From the NCBI GenBank assembly GCA_016290215.1, contig JAEETH010000015.1, positions 1 through 64,000 of the forward strand: 64,000 nucleotides of DNA, read 5' to 3'. Both the position numbers and the translations under genes were made by a program. The notes below the pieces were generated by a model, which saw only the letters and a list, made by a program, of their open reading frames with translations, was not told the DNA's origin and searched no databases. Numbering within the stretch: the stretch's first letter is position 1; every line of letters starts with the position of its first letter. Of the stretch, positions 16,610 to 25,535 are shown piece after piece. This DNA is from Bacteroidales bacterium (GTDB lineage: Bacteria > Bacteroidota > Bacteroidia > Bacteroidales > F082).

Positions 16610-17818
16610 TTATCTTCCTTTATACATATCCTCGTAATACTTCTGATAATCGCCAGAAGTCACATTGTCCATCCATTCCTGGTTGTCGAGATACCAGCGG
16701 ACAGTCCTTTCGATGCCTTCCTCAAACTGTAGGCTTGGCTCCCAACCCAACTCTTTCTGGAGCTTGGTGGAGTCTATGGCATAGCGCATGTCGTGACCAG
16801 CACGGTCAGTAACGTAGGTAATCAAATCCATGTCGGCACCTTCGGGACGCCCGAGGATGCGGTCAACAGTATTGATGACCACCTTAATAATATCAATGTT
16901 CTTCCACTCGTTGAAACCACCTATGTTATAAGTCTCGGCGACCTTGCCTTCATGGAAAATCAAGTCTATGGCTCTGGCATGGTCTTCCACATACAGCCAG
17001 TCGCGGACGTTCTCACCTTTTCCATAAACAGGCAACGGCTTACGATGGCGAATATTATTAATAAATAAAGGTATCAGCTTCTCAGGAAACTGATACGGAC
17101 CGTAATTGTTGGAACAGTTCGTGACGATGGTTGGAAGGCCGTAAGTGTCGTGGAAGGCTCTTACAAAGTGGTCGCTACTAGCCTTTGCAGCACTATAAGG
17201 GCTATGCGGCTGGTATTTCAAGTCCTCGGTGAAGAACTTTTCGCCGTATGCCAAATGGTGCTTGCCTGAAGATGCCTTTGTGGTAAATGGTGGTTCAATG
17301 CCTTCTGGATGCGTCATCTCCAAAGCGCCATACACTTCATCGGTGCTGATATGGTAGAAACGGCAGGGAATACAGGTCCCTGAGCCCGTCGAAGGGCCGT
17401 CTATTTTTGTCGGTGCTTCGACAGGCTCAGCAACCTTCATTTTCCAAGGCTCAGGCTGTGACTCCCAATACAACTTCGCGGCTTGCAACAAGCTCAAAGT
17501 ACCCATCACATTGGTCTGGGCAAAAGTGAACGGATCCTTGATTGAGCGATCCACATGGCTCTCGGCGGCAAGGTGGATGATGCCGTCGACGCGTTCATCC
17601 TGCATCAGCTTATACACGCCTTCAAAGTCGCAGATGTCCATCTTCACGAAGCGGTAGTTGGGCTTATCCTCAATGTCCTTCAAGTTGGCGAGATTGCCGG
17701 CGTATGTCAGCTTGTCGAGGTTGATGATTTTATATTCCGGGTATTTGTTAACGAACAAGCGGACGACATGGTTGCCGATGAAGCCAGCGCCTCCAGTGAT
17801 GATGATCGTTCGTTTCAT
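16610..17818 (-). CDS. rfbB: dTDP-glucose 4,6-dehydratase with in-frame palindrome
   Basis: RfbB converts dTDP-glucose to dTDP-4-keto-6-deoxyglucose. It has 402 residues, against about 350-380 usual. The NAD motif is [13 protein letters not shown], the TDE of the catalytic loop is in HISTDEVYGA, and YxxxK is YSAAKASS. Residues about 128-148 (VAEPVEAPTKI then GPSTGSGT) interrupt the normally smooth run between the LYWES helix and RFYHISTDEV. Their DNA is a 61-base palindrome. The insertion lies just before the active-site strand but keeps the frame and all motifs. The rfbA gene is 11 bases upstream; no rfbC or rfbD is seen in the window, so the keto sugar may go to an amino- or other deoxy sugar. 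Confidence 0.93.
   Translation of the reverse strand: MKRTIIITGGAGFIGNHVVRLFVNKYPEYKIINLDKLTYAGNLANLKDIEDKPNYRFVKMDICDFEGVYKLMQDERVDGIIHLAAESHVDRSIKDPFTFAQTNVMGTLSLLQAAKLYWESQPEPWKMKVAEPVEAPTKIDGPSTGSGTCIPCRFYHISTDEVYGALEMTHPEGIEPPFTTKASSGKHHLAYGEKFFTEDLKYQPHSPYSAAKASSDHFVRAFHDTYGLPTIVTNCSNNYGPYQFPEKLIPLFINNIRHRKPLPVYGKGENVRDWLYVEDHARAIDLIFHEGKVAETYNIGGFNEWKNIDIIKVVINTVDRILGRPEGADMDLITYVTDRAGHDMRYAIDSTKLQKELGWEPSLQFEEGIERTVRWYLDNQEWMDNVTSGDYQKYYEDMYKGR
17375..17435. repeat. CTGAGCCTGTCGAAG palindrome inside rfbB
   Basis: Two 24-base arms (17375-17398 and 17412-17435) match as an inverted repeat at 19 of 24 positions around a 13-base loop. The core CTTCGAC-GGCTCAG is a repeat seen widely in bacterial genomes. 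Here it is read in frame inside rfbB. Confidence 0.92.
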
Positions 17819-17829
17819 GATTGCGATAA

Positions 17830-18753
17830 TTAGTTTCTTTGAAGATGCGTCAAGGTATCGGAAGTAATCTCCGACTTGTATTCGTCAATCACTTTCAGCA
17901 AATACTGTCCATACTGGTTCTTTAGCATCGGCTTGGCTAACTCGCGCATCTTTTCCTCGTTTATCCAGCCGTTGCGGTAGGCGATTCCTTCCAAACAGGC
18001 TATCTTCAGTCCTTGGCGTTTTTCAATTACCTCCACAAAGGTCGAAGCCTCGGAAAGGCTGTCGTGCGTACCCGTGTCGAGCCAAGCAAATCCTCTTCCA
18101 AACACCTGCACCTTCAGTTCTCCGTCTTTCAAAAACTCCTGATTCACCGTAGTAATTTCAAGTTCTCCCCTTGCCGAAGGTTTGATGCTCTTGGCCACTT
18201 TCACCACTTTGTTCGGATAGAAATACAAACCGACAACGGCATAGTTACTCTTGGGTGCCTTGGGTTTCTCCTCGATGCTGAGGCAGTTGCCCTGTTTGTC
18301 GAATTCGGCCACACCATATCTCTCAGGGTCTGATACCCAATAGCCAAACACCGTGGCTTTTTTGTTTTCTTCGGCATCTTTGACAGCATTTATTAGTAGC
18401 TTCGTAAAACCGCTACCATAAAAGATATTATCACCCAAGACAAGGCAGGCACAGTCATCGCCGATGAACTTCTCGCCGATGATGAAAGCTTGGGCCAGTC
18501 CGTCAGGTGAAGGTTGTTCGGCATACTCAAAATGCACACCATAGTCGGAGCCATCGCCAAGCAAACGTTTGAAGCCAGGGAGGTCGTATGGAGTGCTGAT
18601 AATCAAGATGTCTCTAATACCGGCAAGCATTAAAGCCGATATAGGGTAATACACCATCGGCTTATCGTAAATAGGTAGCAGCTGTTTGCTCACACCTTTA
18701 GTGATAGGATATAGTCTTGTGCCAGAGCCTCCGGCGAGTACAATACCTTTCAT
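17830..18753 (-). CDS. rfbA: Glucose-1-phosphate thymidylyltransferase
   Basis: RfbA makes dTDP-glucose from dTTP and glucose-1-phosphate. It has 307 residues. The nucleotidyltransferase signature [13 protein letters not shown] is at residues 8-20, and [14 protein letters not shown] follows, a classical RmlA string. The gene precedes rfbB by 11 bases in the direction of transcription, so the two first steps of dTDP-deoxysugar synthesis are coupled. Confidence 0.95.
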   Translation of the reverse strand: MKGIVLAGGSGTRLYPITKGVSKQLLPIYDKPMVYYPISALMLAGIRDILIISTPYDLPGFKRLLGDGSDYGVHFEYAEQPSPDGLAQAFIIGEKFIGDDCACLVLGDNIFYGSGFTKLLINAVKDAEENKKATVFGYWVSDPERYGVAEFDKQGNCLSIEEKPKAPKSNYAVVGLYFYPNKVVKVAKSIKPSARGELEITTVNQEFLKDGELKVQVFGRGFAWLDTGTHDSLSEASTFVEVIEKRQGLKIACLEGIAYRNGWINEEKMRELAKPMLKNQYGQYLLKVIDEYKSEITSDTLTHLQRN

Positions 18754-18802
18754 AGGTTAAAGACCATTTCGATTATATAATTATCGTCAGCTTTAAGATT
18801 TC

Positions 18803-20071
18803 TTACAGTCTTCCATCAATAATGTCTCTCGGAAGAATGCCTTTTACGTCATAAATGACACCACCTTCCTTAGCAAAAGCCTTCACATCCATGTCAAGGA
18901 ATTCATTGTGTGCCACAGCGAGGATGACTGTATCATATTGTTCGTTCGGCTTTTCGTTAGTCACCGTAACGCCATACTCTTGGAACACATGTTCGGTATT
19001 GGCCCAAGGATCGAAGACGGTGATATTAGGAGTATACTCGCGCAACGTGTGGTAGATGTCGACCACTTTGGTGTTGCGGATGTCGGGGCAGTTTTCCTTA
19101 AAAGTGATACCAAGGATGAGTATTTTGGCATTCTTTACCAACACACCCTTTTTATTCATATACTTAATGGTTTGGTTGGCTACGTATGCACCCATGCCGT
19201 CATTTAACCTTCTGGAAGCGCGCATGACACGTGGCAACACACCATAGACTTGTGCCTTCTGAATGAGGTAGTAAGGATCCACTGAGATGCAGTGTCCCCC
19301 CACCAAACCTGGACTCAGTTTGATGAAGTTCCACTTGCTGGAAGCGGCTTCGATGACATCATGGGTGTCAATACCCATGGCATTAAAGATCTTCGCCAAC
19401 TCATTCATGAAAGCTATGTTGACATCGCGTTGGCTGTTCTCGATGATTTTCGATGCTTCTGCCACCTTGATGCTTGGAGCCTTGTGCGTGCCGTTGACGA
19501 GAACGCTGTTGTAAACGCTGTCAACATAATCAGCTATCTCGGGCGTGCTTCCAGATGTCACCTTCTTGATCTTTTCCACAGTATGTTGCTTGTCGCCAGG
19601 GTTGATACGCTCAGGGCTGTATCCGGCATAAAAGTCGACATTGAACTTCAGTCCACTGACACGTTCCACCACGGGGAGACATTCCTCTTCTGTCACACCA
19701 GGATAAACCGTGCTCTCATAAACCACCAAATCACCTTTCGAGATGACCTTGCCAACGGTTTCAGAAGCACCCCAAAGGGGACGCAGGTCGGGACGGTTAT
19801 CTTCATCGACTGGCGTGGGGACGGCAACGACATAGAAGTTGCATTTCTTGATTTCCTCAAGGTTGGTAGTGCAACGAAATCCGTGGTTCTTGATGGCATC
19901 CTGCAACAAATCGTCGCTGACTTCAAGGGTGGCGTCATGCCCCGTCATTAAGGCATCGACTCGTGCTTGGTTCATATCAAAACCAATAGTTTCAAATTTC
20001 GTCGAAAACAGTCGGGCAAGTGGCAGACCCACATAGCCAAGACCAATAACGCATATTTTAGTATCTTTCAT
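18803..20071 (-). CDS. Nucleotide-sugar 6-dehydrogenase, TviB/WbpA-like
   Basis: A UDP-sugar dehydrogenase of 422 residues. The NAD-binding motif is IGLGYVGLPLA near residues 8-18 and the catalytic Cys is in GLVGGHCISVDPYY. The family oxidises C6 of UDP-HexNAc (UDP-GlcNAc in WbpA/TviB, UDP-ManNAc in WecC) to the uronic acid. The sequence pattern is closer to TviB/WbpA than to Ugd. Together with the WlbA/WbpB-like oxidoreductase at 23874-24842 it would fit a UDP-2-acetamido uronic acid pathway. It is the first gene after the long leader and the predicted promoter at 20400-20430. Confidence 0.88.
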   Translation of the reverse strand: MKDTKICVIGLGYVGLPLARLFSTKFETIGFDMNQARVDALMTGHDATLEVSDDLLQDAIKNHGFRCTTNLEEIKKCNFYVVAVPTPVDEDNRPDLRPLWGASETVGKVISKGDLVVYESTVYPGVTEEECLPVVERVSGLKFNVDFYAGYSPERINPGDKQHTVEKIKKVTSGSTPEIADYVDSVYNSVLVNGTHKAPSIKVAEASKIIENSQRDVNIAFMNELAKIFNAMGIDTHDVIEAASSKWNFIKLSPGLVGGHCISVDPYYLIQKAQVYGVLPRVMRASRRLNDGMGAYVANQTIKYMNKKGVLVKNAKILILGITFKENCPDIRNTKVVDIYHTLREYTPNITVFDPWANTEHVFQEYGVTVTNEKPNEQYDTVILAVAHNEFLDMDVKAFAKEGGVIYDVKGILPRDIIDGRL

Positions 20072-20399
20072 TGTATTTTCAAACTATTATTAGTTTTCTA
20101 TGCCTTATCATCCCTTCCCTCCGTAGAGTTCAGCGACAAGTCGCTGCATGTAACCTTTACTGCATAGCTGTTTTTATTTAAGAAAAGATAGCTTTTGTGG
20201 TGTTTTTTATTTGTATCTAAACTCTCCACTGTCAACTTGTAACCTTCTACAGAAAAGAAGGGAACCACAATGTGCCTTTTACCTTACAGCTTCGCCTCGT
20301 CAGTCACATTTTGCGATGACAACATACTGATTTCTTTACTTTTATAAGCAAAATCAATAAAACATAGTTTCATAGATTTTGCTTGTATGGTTTTCGAGG
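20072..20399 (-). promoter_or_regulatory. Long untranslated leader of the downstream polysaccharide genes
   Basis: About 330 bases separate the predicted promoter from the first start codon at 20071, with no plausible gene. On the transcribed strand it contains a tight hairpin (GCAGCGAC/GTCGCTG, about 20130-20146). Bacteroides capsule operons are known to have long leaders bound by UpxY-type antiterminators; no upxY gene is seen in the window, so that mechanism is only a possibility. Confidence 0.45.
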
Positions 20400-20430
20400 C
20401 AAAAATAGAATAATCTTTCCATCTATCAAA
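20400..20430 (-). promoter_or_regulatory. Predicted Bacteroidota-type promoter
   Basis: On the minus strand TTTG (20430-20427) is followed after 19 bases by TATTTTTG (20407-20400). This fits the -33 TTTG and -7 TAnnTTTG elements of the main sigma factor of Bacteroidota. It overlaps the stop end of pnuC and points at the dehydrogenase gene at 20071. Confidence 0.6.
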
Positions 20431-21031
20431 GTGTTTTTATTAATTTTGATTGCACTTGGACTGATGCCATCATTTTCTTCCACTTGAAGTAGCCAAAGAC
20501 TGCGATGACGACATACAAAGCATAGAGGCTAGCTTTGAAGGGGATGTCCTTGTAGAAATACAAGGCACTGGTGACGATGTCGACCACAATCCACACCAAC
20601 CACTGCTCAAGATATTTTCGAGCCAACGCCCAAATGCCTACAATGCTAAATGCTGTGGTGAAAGCATCGGCCACTGGAACATTGGAATTGGTGAATCGAC
20701 TCAAAACAAAGTATATAAAGACCCAAATGACCAACCCCACACCCAACCAGATGAAAGCCGTTTTCTTGGGCATGTTGCGGATAGGAAGGTTGGCAGTCTT
20801 CTGCTTGTGCCGCATCCAGGCGATGAAGCCGTAAACAGTCATGGCCAAGTAGTAGAACTCCATGCCACAATCGGCGTAAAGGCCTTTTTGGTAGTAGAGC
20901 ACGATGCCCAATGATTGCATCATGAAGCCCACCACCCACATCCACACGCTGGCTTTGTATTCCAAAAGGATGTACGCCAAGCCTAATGCCGTAGTGGTGA
21001 TGTCAAGCCAATGAGCAGTAAGAAACTCCAT
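20426..21031 (-). CDS. pnuC: Nicotinamide riboside/mononucleotide transporter PnuC
   Basis: An integral-membrane protein of 201 residues with about seven hydrophobic helices. The N-terminal WLDITTTALGLAYILLEYK, with its WM-W-GF continuation, and the later EQWLVWIVVDIVTSALYFYK are typical of PnuC, which brings nicotinamide riboside into the cell for NAD synthesis. Related PnuT-type members carry thiamine. The ATG overlaps the end of the PIG-L gene, so the two are coupled. Its presence in a sugar locus has no obvious reason except chance operon membership. Confidence 0.88.
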   Translation of the reverse strand: MEFLTAHWLDITTTALGLAYILLEYKASVWMWVVGFMMQSLGIVLYYQKGLYADCGMEFYYLAMTVYGFIAWMRHKQKTANLPIRNMPKKTAFIWLGVGLVIWVFIYFVLSRFTNSNVPVADAFTTAFSIVGIWALARKYLEQWLVWIVVDIVTSALYFYKDIPFKASLYALYVVIAVFGYFKWKKMMASVQVQSKLIKTL

Positions 21032-22461
21032 TACATCGCTTTTTTCATCTCCTCCGCCAAGGCGACAAACTCCTTTGCGGTCATTTGCTTTAAAAAGATT
21101 AACCCATGCGTGGCACGGATAAGGGGGTAGTCGCTTTCATAAAAGAAATCCTTCCCAAGGATCAACTGGATGTCCTTGTATTGCTTTACCCAAATTTGCT
21201 CCGCCAACTCGCTGAAAGGTCCATCAAAGTCGGGGTTGGGAAACTCCGCCTTGACTTGCGTCAAATAGCTGTCCTTAAAGGCCTTCTCAAATACGGCAAA
21301 TGCGTTGAGCGAGACGGGGACGTACACGTTAGCCTCGGCAGGATGGAAAGTCGACCAAACGTTGCGATAACCAAAGATTCTCAAGTGGCTGAGGTCAGCC
21401 TCCTCGCTCCATAACCTAACAGCCTCGGCGATGCTTTGCATGACCTTATAATGTGTGTTGGGGCCTTGTCCTTCCGAGTCGATGGCTACCGTGATGACTG
21501 TGGGCTTTAGCTCACGCAATTGTTTGAGAATGGGGGCAACGTCGCGTTCACGATTGGGATGCCAAAGGCCTTGAGTTTGCCGAAGGGCCGGTTTTTCTTG
21601 GGTTGATTCATTATGGGTCGACCCTTCAACCCTTCGATTGGCCTCAGAAACCGCAGGCTCAAGGTCCTCATTCCTACTTTCATACAAGCCCAACCGCAAG
21701 TGATGTATATGTCCCAGAGAGGTACCAGCGTAGGCCCATACAAGCTCTTCCTCAAACTCACGAATCTCGCCTTTTAGCTTTTGTGTCTCTTGGCTGTTGG
21801 GACGACCCTCACTAAGCGCTTTAATCTCCGTCTCAAAACGTTCCTCTACCTCGGCTACGCTCTTCAGCTGCCACAATCCTACGGCATCGCGCAGGATGCG
21901 ATGGCAGAAGCCTCGCCGCATTTCGTCGGGGTTGCGGCGGGCAACATTGTCCAAATAATGGTGAATGTCTTTTTCCTGCTTAAAGCGATAGCCCTGCTCA
22001 AAGAAATCGGGATAAAACACCATCTGGATACGACCCTGACGCAGGTAATTCAAGGTATCCTGCAAAGCCTCCCTTAGGAAGGTATCTGTGACAGAGTGGT
22101 AACCCGAGGTCATGATGGCAAAATGCACCTGATTCGACGGCGACCGCAGTTGCCGATTGATCATGGGCATGAGTCCCAGCATGATGTCATCATGATGGGG
22201 ACCTGTGTGGTAAATGACCTCATTCTCGAAAAATTCGGCGCCCCGCCAGAGCTTATTCTCTACATCACAGATGACCTCTTGAACTGTGTCGAGACTCAGA
22301 TTGGGAATCTTGGCACAGCGTGGGTCGTTCTGTAAGTCCTCCAATGTCAACTTATGGGCATAACAATCAAGGATCTTACAAAGTCCAAGGATGGCACGCT
22401 CAGTCTTTTCGAATGACCACTCACCGTCGAAAATGGATGGGTCTGTTTTGTTGAACATCAA
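21031..22461 (-). CDS. PIG-L/LmbE-like deacetylase family protein, with in-frame palindrome
   Basis: A 476-residue protein with a PIG-L/LmbE-type metal motif, [12 protein letters not shown] at about residues 85-96, where HDD replaces the usual PDDE. In Bacteroidota a similar domain occurs fused to NagB-like deaminases, and nagB lies 3 kb upstream here. The family deacetylates N-acetylglucosamine derivatives; this role is inferred. Residues about 270-298 ([11 protein letters not shown] and PALRQTQGL) are low-complexity and match a translated palindrome rather than the protein family. The start overlaps the ugd stop by 4 bases (ATGA), and the end overlaps pnuC. Confidence 0.7.
   Translation of the reverse strand: MMFNKTDPSIFDGEWSFEKTERAILGLCKILDCYAHKLTLEDLQNDPRCAKIPNLSLDTVQEVICDVENKLWRGAEFFENEVIYHTGPHHDDIMLGLMPMINRQLRSPSNQVHFAIMTSGYHSVTDTFLREALQDTLNYLRQGRIQMVFYPDFFEQGYRFKQEKDIHHYLDNVARRNPDEMRRGFCHRILRDAVGLWQLKSVAEVEERFETEIKALSEGRPNSQETQKLKGEIREFEEELVWAYAGTSLGHIHHLRLGLYESRNEDLEPAVSEANRRVEGSTHNESTQEKPALRQTQGLWHPNRERDVAPILKQLRELKPTVITVAIDSEGQGPNTHYKVMQSIAEAVRLWSEEADLSHLRIFGYRNVWSTFHPAEANVYVPVSLNAFAVFEKAFKDSYLTQVKAEFPNPDFDGPFSELAEQIWVKQYKDIQLILGKDFFYESDYPLIRATHGLIFLKQMTAKEFVALAEEMKKAM
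21567..21652. repeat. CTGAGCCTGTCGAAG-like palindrome inside the PIG-L gene
   Basis: A left arm at 21567-21589 (CTTGAGTTTGCCGAAGGGCC) and a right arm at 21630-21652 (CCCTTCGATTGGCCTCAG) form an imperfect inverted repeat. It is a diverged relative of the element in rfbB and is read in frame. A further CCCTTCAAC half-arm is at 21622-21630. Confidence 0.7.
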
Positions 22462-23756
22462 TCCCTCTTGAATATATCCCTAGTATAAACCTTGTCTTTC
22501 ACGTCGTCCAAACAAGAGTCATAGCGGTTAGCGATAATGGCTTGACTCATGGCCTTAAATTTCGTCATGTCGTTGACAACCAAGCTACCAAAGAAAGTGG
22601 AACCATCGGGCAAGGTCGGCTCATAAATGACTACCTCAGCACCCTTGGCCTTGATGCGCTTCATCACGCCTTGGATGCTGCTTTGGCGGAAGTTGTCGCT
22701 GTTCGACTTCATTGTGAGACGATATACGCCGATGATACAATGGTGTTCGTTGGCAGCATTATATTGTCCCTGGTCATAATAGTCGTAATAACCCGCTTTC
22801 TTTAGCACCTGATCGGCGATGAAGTCCTTGCGCGTGCGGTTGCTCTCCACGATGGCACGAATGAGGTCTTCTGGAACATCCTCGTAATTAGCTAAAAGCT
22901 GTTTGGTGTCTTTGGGCAAACAATAGCCACCATAACCAAAGCTCGGGTTGTTGTAATGGCTGCCAATGCGCGGATCAAGGCAAATGCCGTCAATAATAGC
23001 TTGAGTATCAAGTCCTTTTACCTCAGCATAGGTATCCAACTCATTGAAATAACTAACGCGCAATGCTAAATAAGTGTTGGCAAAAAGCTTCACAGCCTCT
23101 GCCTCTTTCATGCCCATGAAGAGCACAGGTACGTCTTCCTTAATGGCACCTTGTTTCAAAAGATTGGCAAAAGTCTTTGCTTTTTCCTCCAAATCTACCG
23201 TCACCACCTTGCGGATAGCCTCGTTTTCTTCCTCAAAACCTTCAATCTGCTTTGGATAGCCTACGATGATACGGCTCGGATAAAGGTTGTCGTACAATGC
23301 CTTGCTCTCACGCAAAAACTCAGGCGAGAACAGCAAGTTAAACTTCTTCACACCCTTAGCGGCATACTTCACGTAAAGACTACGGGTATAGCCCACTGGG
23401 ATGGTCGATTTGATAACCATTACCGCATCGGGGTTGACGCTCAAGACCAAATCTATTACCTCCTCAACATGACTTGTGTCGAAAAAGTTCTTCTGCGGGT
23501 CGTAGTTGGTCGGAGCAGCGATAACTACGAATTCGGCATCTTTATAAGCCGCTGCACCATCAAGGGTGGCAGTCAAGTCCAACTCTTTTTCTGCCAAATA
23601 TTTCTCAATATACTCGTCCTGAATGGGCGACTTCTTCTGGTTGATAAGGTCTACCTTCTCAGGAATCACGTCCACAGCGGTGACATGATTGTGTTGCGCC
23701 AATAAAGTGGCGATGCTCAGGCCTACATAGCCTGTTCCTGCTACTGCGATGTTCAT
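22458..23756 (-). CDS. ugd: UDP-glucose 6-dehydrogenase
   Basis: A UDP-glucose dehydrogenase of 432 residues that makes UDP-glucuronate. The NAD motif is [11 protein letters not shown] at residues 6-16. [10 protein letters not shown] and [10 protein letters not shown] are typical of Ugd, and the catalytic Cys is in [11 protein letters not shown]. It differs clearly from the TviB/WbpA-like dehydrogenase at 18803-20071, so the locus has two separate uronic-acid branches. The stop overlaps the PIG-L start. Confidence 0.92.
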   Translation of the reverse strand: MNIAVAGTGYVGLSIATLLAQHNHVTAVDVIPEKVDLINQKKSPIQDEYIEKYLAEKELDLTATLDGAAAYKDAEFVVIAAPTNYDPQKNFFDTSHVEEVIDLVLSVNPDAVMVIKSTIPVGYTRSLYVKYAAKGVKKFNLLFSPEFLRESKALYDNLYPSRIIVGYPKQIEGFEEENEAIRKVVTVDLEEKAKTFANLLKQGAIKEDVPVLFMGMKEAEAVKLFANTYLALRVSYFNELDTYAEVKGLDTQAIIDGICLDPRIGSHYNNPSFGYGGYCLPKDTKQLLANYEDVPEDLIRAIVESNRTRKDFIADQVLKKAGYYDYYDQGQYNAANEHHCIIGVYRLTMKSNSDNFRQSSIQGVMKRIKAKGAEVVIYEPTLPDGSTFFGSLVVNDMTKFKAMSQAIIANRYDSCLDDVKDKVYTRDIFKRD

Positions 23757-23797
23757 GTTTTAGTTTAGAGTTTATGGTTAAGAGTTGAAAGTCAGTT

Positions 23798-23865
23798 TAG
23801 AGTTGAGAGTTGTAGGTAACGGGTATTGAGGGTTAATCCCTCTCAACTCTACACTCTCAACTCTA
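23798..23865. repeat. Intergenic palindrome (TAGAGTTGAGAG)
   Basis: Arms TAGAGTTGAGAGTTGTAG and CTACACTCTCAACTCTA form a near-perfect inverted repeat around an inner hairpin GAGGG-TTAAT-CCCTC (23828-23842). It lies between the oxidoreductase gene and ugd. Single arms of the same AGAGTTGAGAGTTG type occur at 11800-11870 and 36020-36055. Confidence 0.85.
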
Positions 23866-23873
23866 CACTAATA

Positions 23874-24842
23874 TTACTTCCACCCAAACGGATGCCCACT
23901 CAGTGGCAGCTTCGCCATTGGATGGTAGTCGCCGGTGAGGCCAATGGGCTTGGCATTGCGGATTTCATAGACGATATCTATACAACGGCGAGCTTCCTCC
24001 AAACCGAAACCACGGCCAGCTAAGATTTCCTCATAGCTCTTGGTATGCAACTCGGTGAATCCCTGACTGAACTCAAACTCCTCGCCGTCAATCATGATGG
24101 TACGGTAAGTGCGTTTCTCGCCTTCCACGGCATTGGGTGGCAGCGTGTCACCGTTGATGCTAAGGAAATAACGCACACGAGCTCTTTCAAGCTCCAAATA
24201 TCCCGCCACACGGTCGTGTGAGGCTACATGCACGATGTTTTTCTTCACGTCTCCAAAAATCCAGCTTAGCATGTCATAGAAATGCACGCCGATGTTGGTG
24301 GCAATGCCGCCACTCTTGTGGATGTCACCTTTCCAAGAAGCATAATACCAGTTGCCACGAGAAGTGATATACGTCAAATCAATGTCATAAATCTTATCTT
24401 TAGGGCCTTCATCCACTTTTTTCTTCAGTGCTACAATCTTGTCGTGGAGACGCAGCTGCAAGATGGTATAGACCTTATGGTCTTGACGTTCCTCCACCTT
24501 TTGAAGGGCATCAATGTTCCAAGGATTAAGCACCAAAGGTTTTTCACAAATGACATCAGCACCAAGACGCAGACCGTAACGCGTGTGCGCATCATGCAGA
24601 TAGTTAGGAGTACATACCGTGACGTAGTCGATGTTAGTGCCGTTGTCGCGTAGCTTGGTGTTATGTCGGTCGAAGAGTTCCTGTTCGGTGAAAAAGGCAG
24701 CCTTGGGGAAAAAGCTGTCCATAATGCCTACGCTGTCGTTCTTGTCGTAGGCGGAGACAAGGGTGTTGCCCGTGTCTTTGATGGCTTTGAGGTGGCGTGG
24801 AGCTATGTAACCGCCCACGCCGATGATGGCGAAATTTTTCAT
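23874..24842 (-). CDS. Gfo/Idh/MocA oxidoreductase, WlbA/WbpB-like
   Basis: A 322-residue NAD-dependent oxidoreductase. The Rossmann start is FAIIGVGGYIAPRHL, the family motif CEKPLV lies near residues 98-103, and GGIATNIGVHFYDML carries the likely catalytic Asp/His region. It resembles WlbA/WbpB, which oxidise C3 of UDP-GlcNAc-uronate before transamination to a diamino-uronic acid. The TviB/WbpA-like dehydrogenase and the DegT aminotransferase of this locus could serve the steps before and after. No WbpD-like N-acetyltransferase is clearly seen, so the pathway is only partly supported. Confidence 0.85.
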   Translation of the reverse strand: MKNFAIIGVGGYIAPRHLKAIKDTGNTLVSAYDKNDSVGIMDSFFPKAAFFTEQELFDRHNTKLRDNGTNIDYVTVCTPNYLHDAHTRYGLRLGADVICEKPLVLNPWNIDALQKVEERQDHKVYTILQLRLHDKIVALKKKVDEGPKDKIYDIDLTYITSRGNWYYASWKGDIHKSGGIATNIGVHFYDMLSWIFGDVKKNIVHVASHDRVAGYLELERARVRYFLSINGDTLPPNAVEGEKRTYRTIMIDGEEFEFSQGFTELHTKSYEEILAGRGFGLEEARRCIDIVYEIRNAKPIGLTGDYHPMAKLPLSGHPFGWK

Positions 24843-24853
24843 TTCTTTAGAAG

Positions 24854-24880
24854 CAAATCTAACACAAATCTAGTACAAAT
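24854..24880. repeat. Direct repeat flanking GxxExxY gene 3 (3' side)
   Basis: CAAATCTAACACAAATCTAG and the following TACAAAT resemble 25403-25429 (CAAATCTTACATAAAACTAA and AACAAAC) as an imperfect direct repeat across the GxxExxY gene. Confidence 0.5.
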
Positions 24881-24950
24881 TTTCTTTGTTGTTTCTATTC
24901 GGCTGGCCCTAATCGGGTGCGCCGATGACGTTTCTTCGAAACTTGGTTAG

Positions 24951-25382
24951 CTACCCTCTTATAAGGTCAAACTTATTTAAAAGTTCATTAAACATATATT
25001 TTTCTGCGTGAAGTCTTTGAGACTCGCCAAAATTTATAAGGATACCAAATTTTGTATTGGTGATTCTCATGTAATTGAACAATTGCGCCCTATGTTCGCT
25101 GAGCAATTCGGAAACAGCTTTCAACTCCACAATTATATCATCATAGCAAACAAAGTCAGCCTTATAAGTTTTCTCTAACTCTATACCATGAAAATACATT
25201 TTCAGCATCTTCTCCCTTTCCCAAGGAATGTCCTTTTCCGTACAAATTACCGACAAACATTCTTGATAAATAGGTTCGGAATAACCGCACCCAAGTTCAT
25301 TGTAGAGCGACATCGCCGCTCCTATGATTTGATACATGCGGTCTTTGTAAAGCTGTAAATCTATAGCTTGAAGGTTAGACAC
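24951..25382 (-). CDS. GxxExxY protein 3 (PD-(D/E)XK-like)
   Basis: A 143-residue protein with GCGYSEPIYQECL (GxxExxY with Ser for Leu), then KADFVCYDDIIVELKAVS, the D...ExK core, and HRAQLFNYMRITNTKFGILINFG. It differs enough from the other two copies that they are not recent duplicates of one another, so at least three separate acquisitions are likely. It sits between the WlbA-like gene and nagB. Repeats lie on both sides: an imperfect direct repeat across the gene and a 131-base hairpin element upstream. Confidence 0.85.
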   Translation of the reverse strand: MSNLQAIDLQLYKDRMYQIIGAAMSLYNELGCGYSEPIYQECLSVICTEKDIPWEREKMLKMYFHGIELEKTYKADFVCYDDIIVELKAVSELLSEHRAQLFNYMRITNTKFGILINFGESQRLHAEKYMFNELLNKFDLIRG

Positions 25383-25397
25383 AATTAGACAGAAAGA

Positions 25398-25528
25398 GGA
25401 AACAAATCTTACATAAAACTAAAACAAACGGGGAAGTTATCCGTTCGGCGACTTGTCGTCGCTTTGCAAAATTGTGAGCAAATGCAAACAATCCATATTT
25501 ATGAAAGATTTATGTCAGATTTGTTTCC
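25398..25528. repeat. Inverted-repeat element upstream of GxxExxY gene 3
   Basis: A 22-base arm at 25398-25419 (GGAAACAAATCTTACATAAA...) is matched at 20 of 22 positions by the reverse complement of 25507-25528. The 87-base middle holds a second small palindrome, CGGCGACTTGTCGTCG. The whole piece fits a small non-autonomous element. Confidence 0.8.
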
Positions 25529-25535
25529 AAAAAAC

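Noticed and set aside
8237..25382. GxxExxY genes as recent copies of one another
   Set aside because: The three proteins differ throughout and have different flanking repeats, so separate arrivals are more likely.
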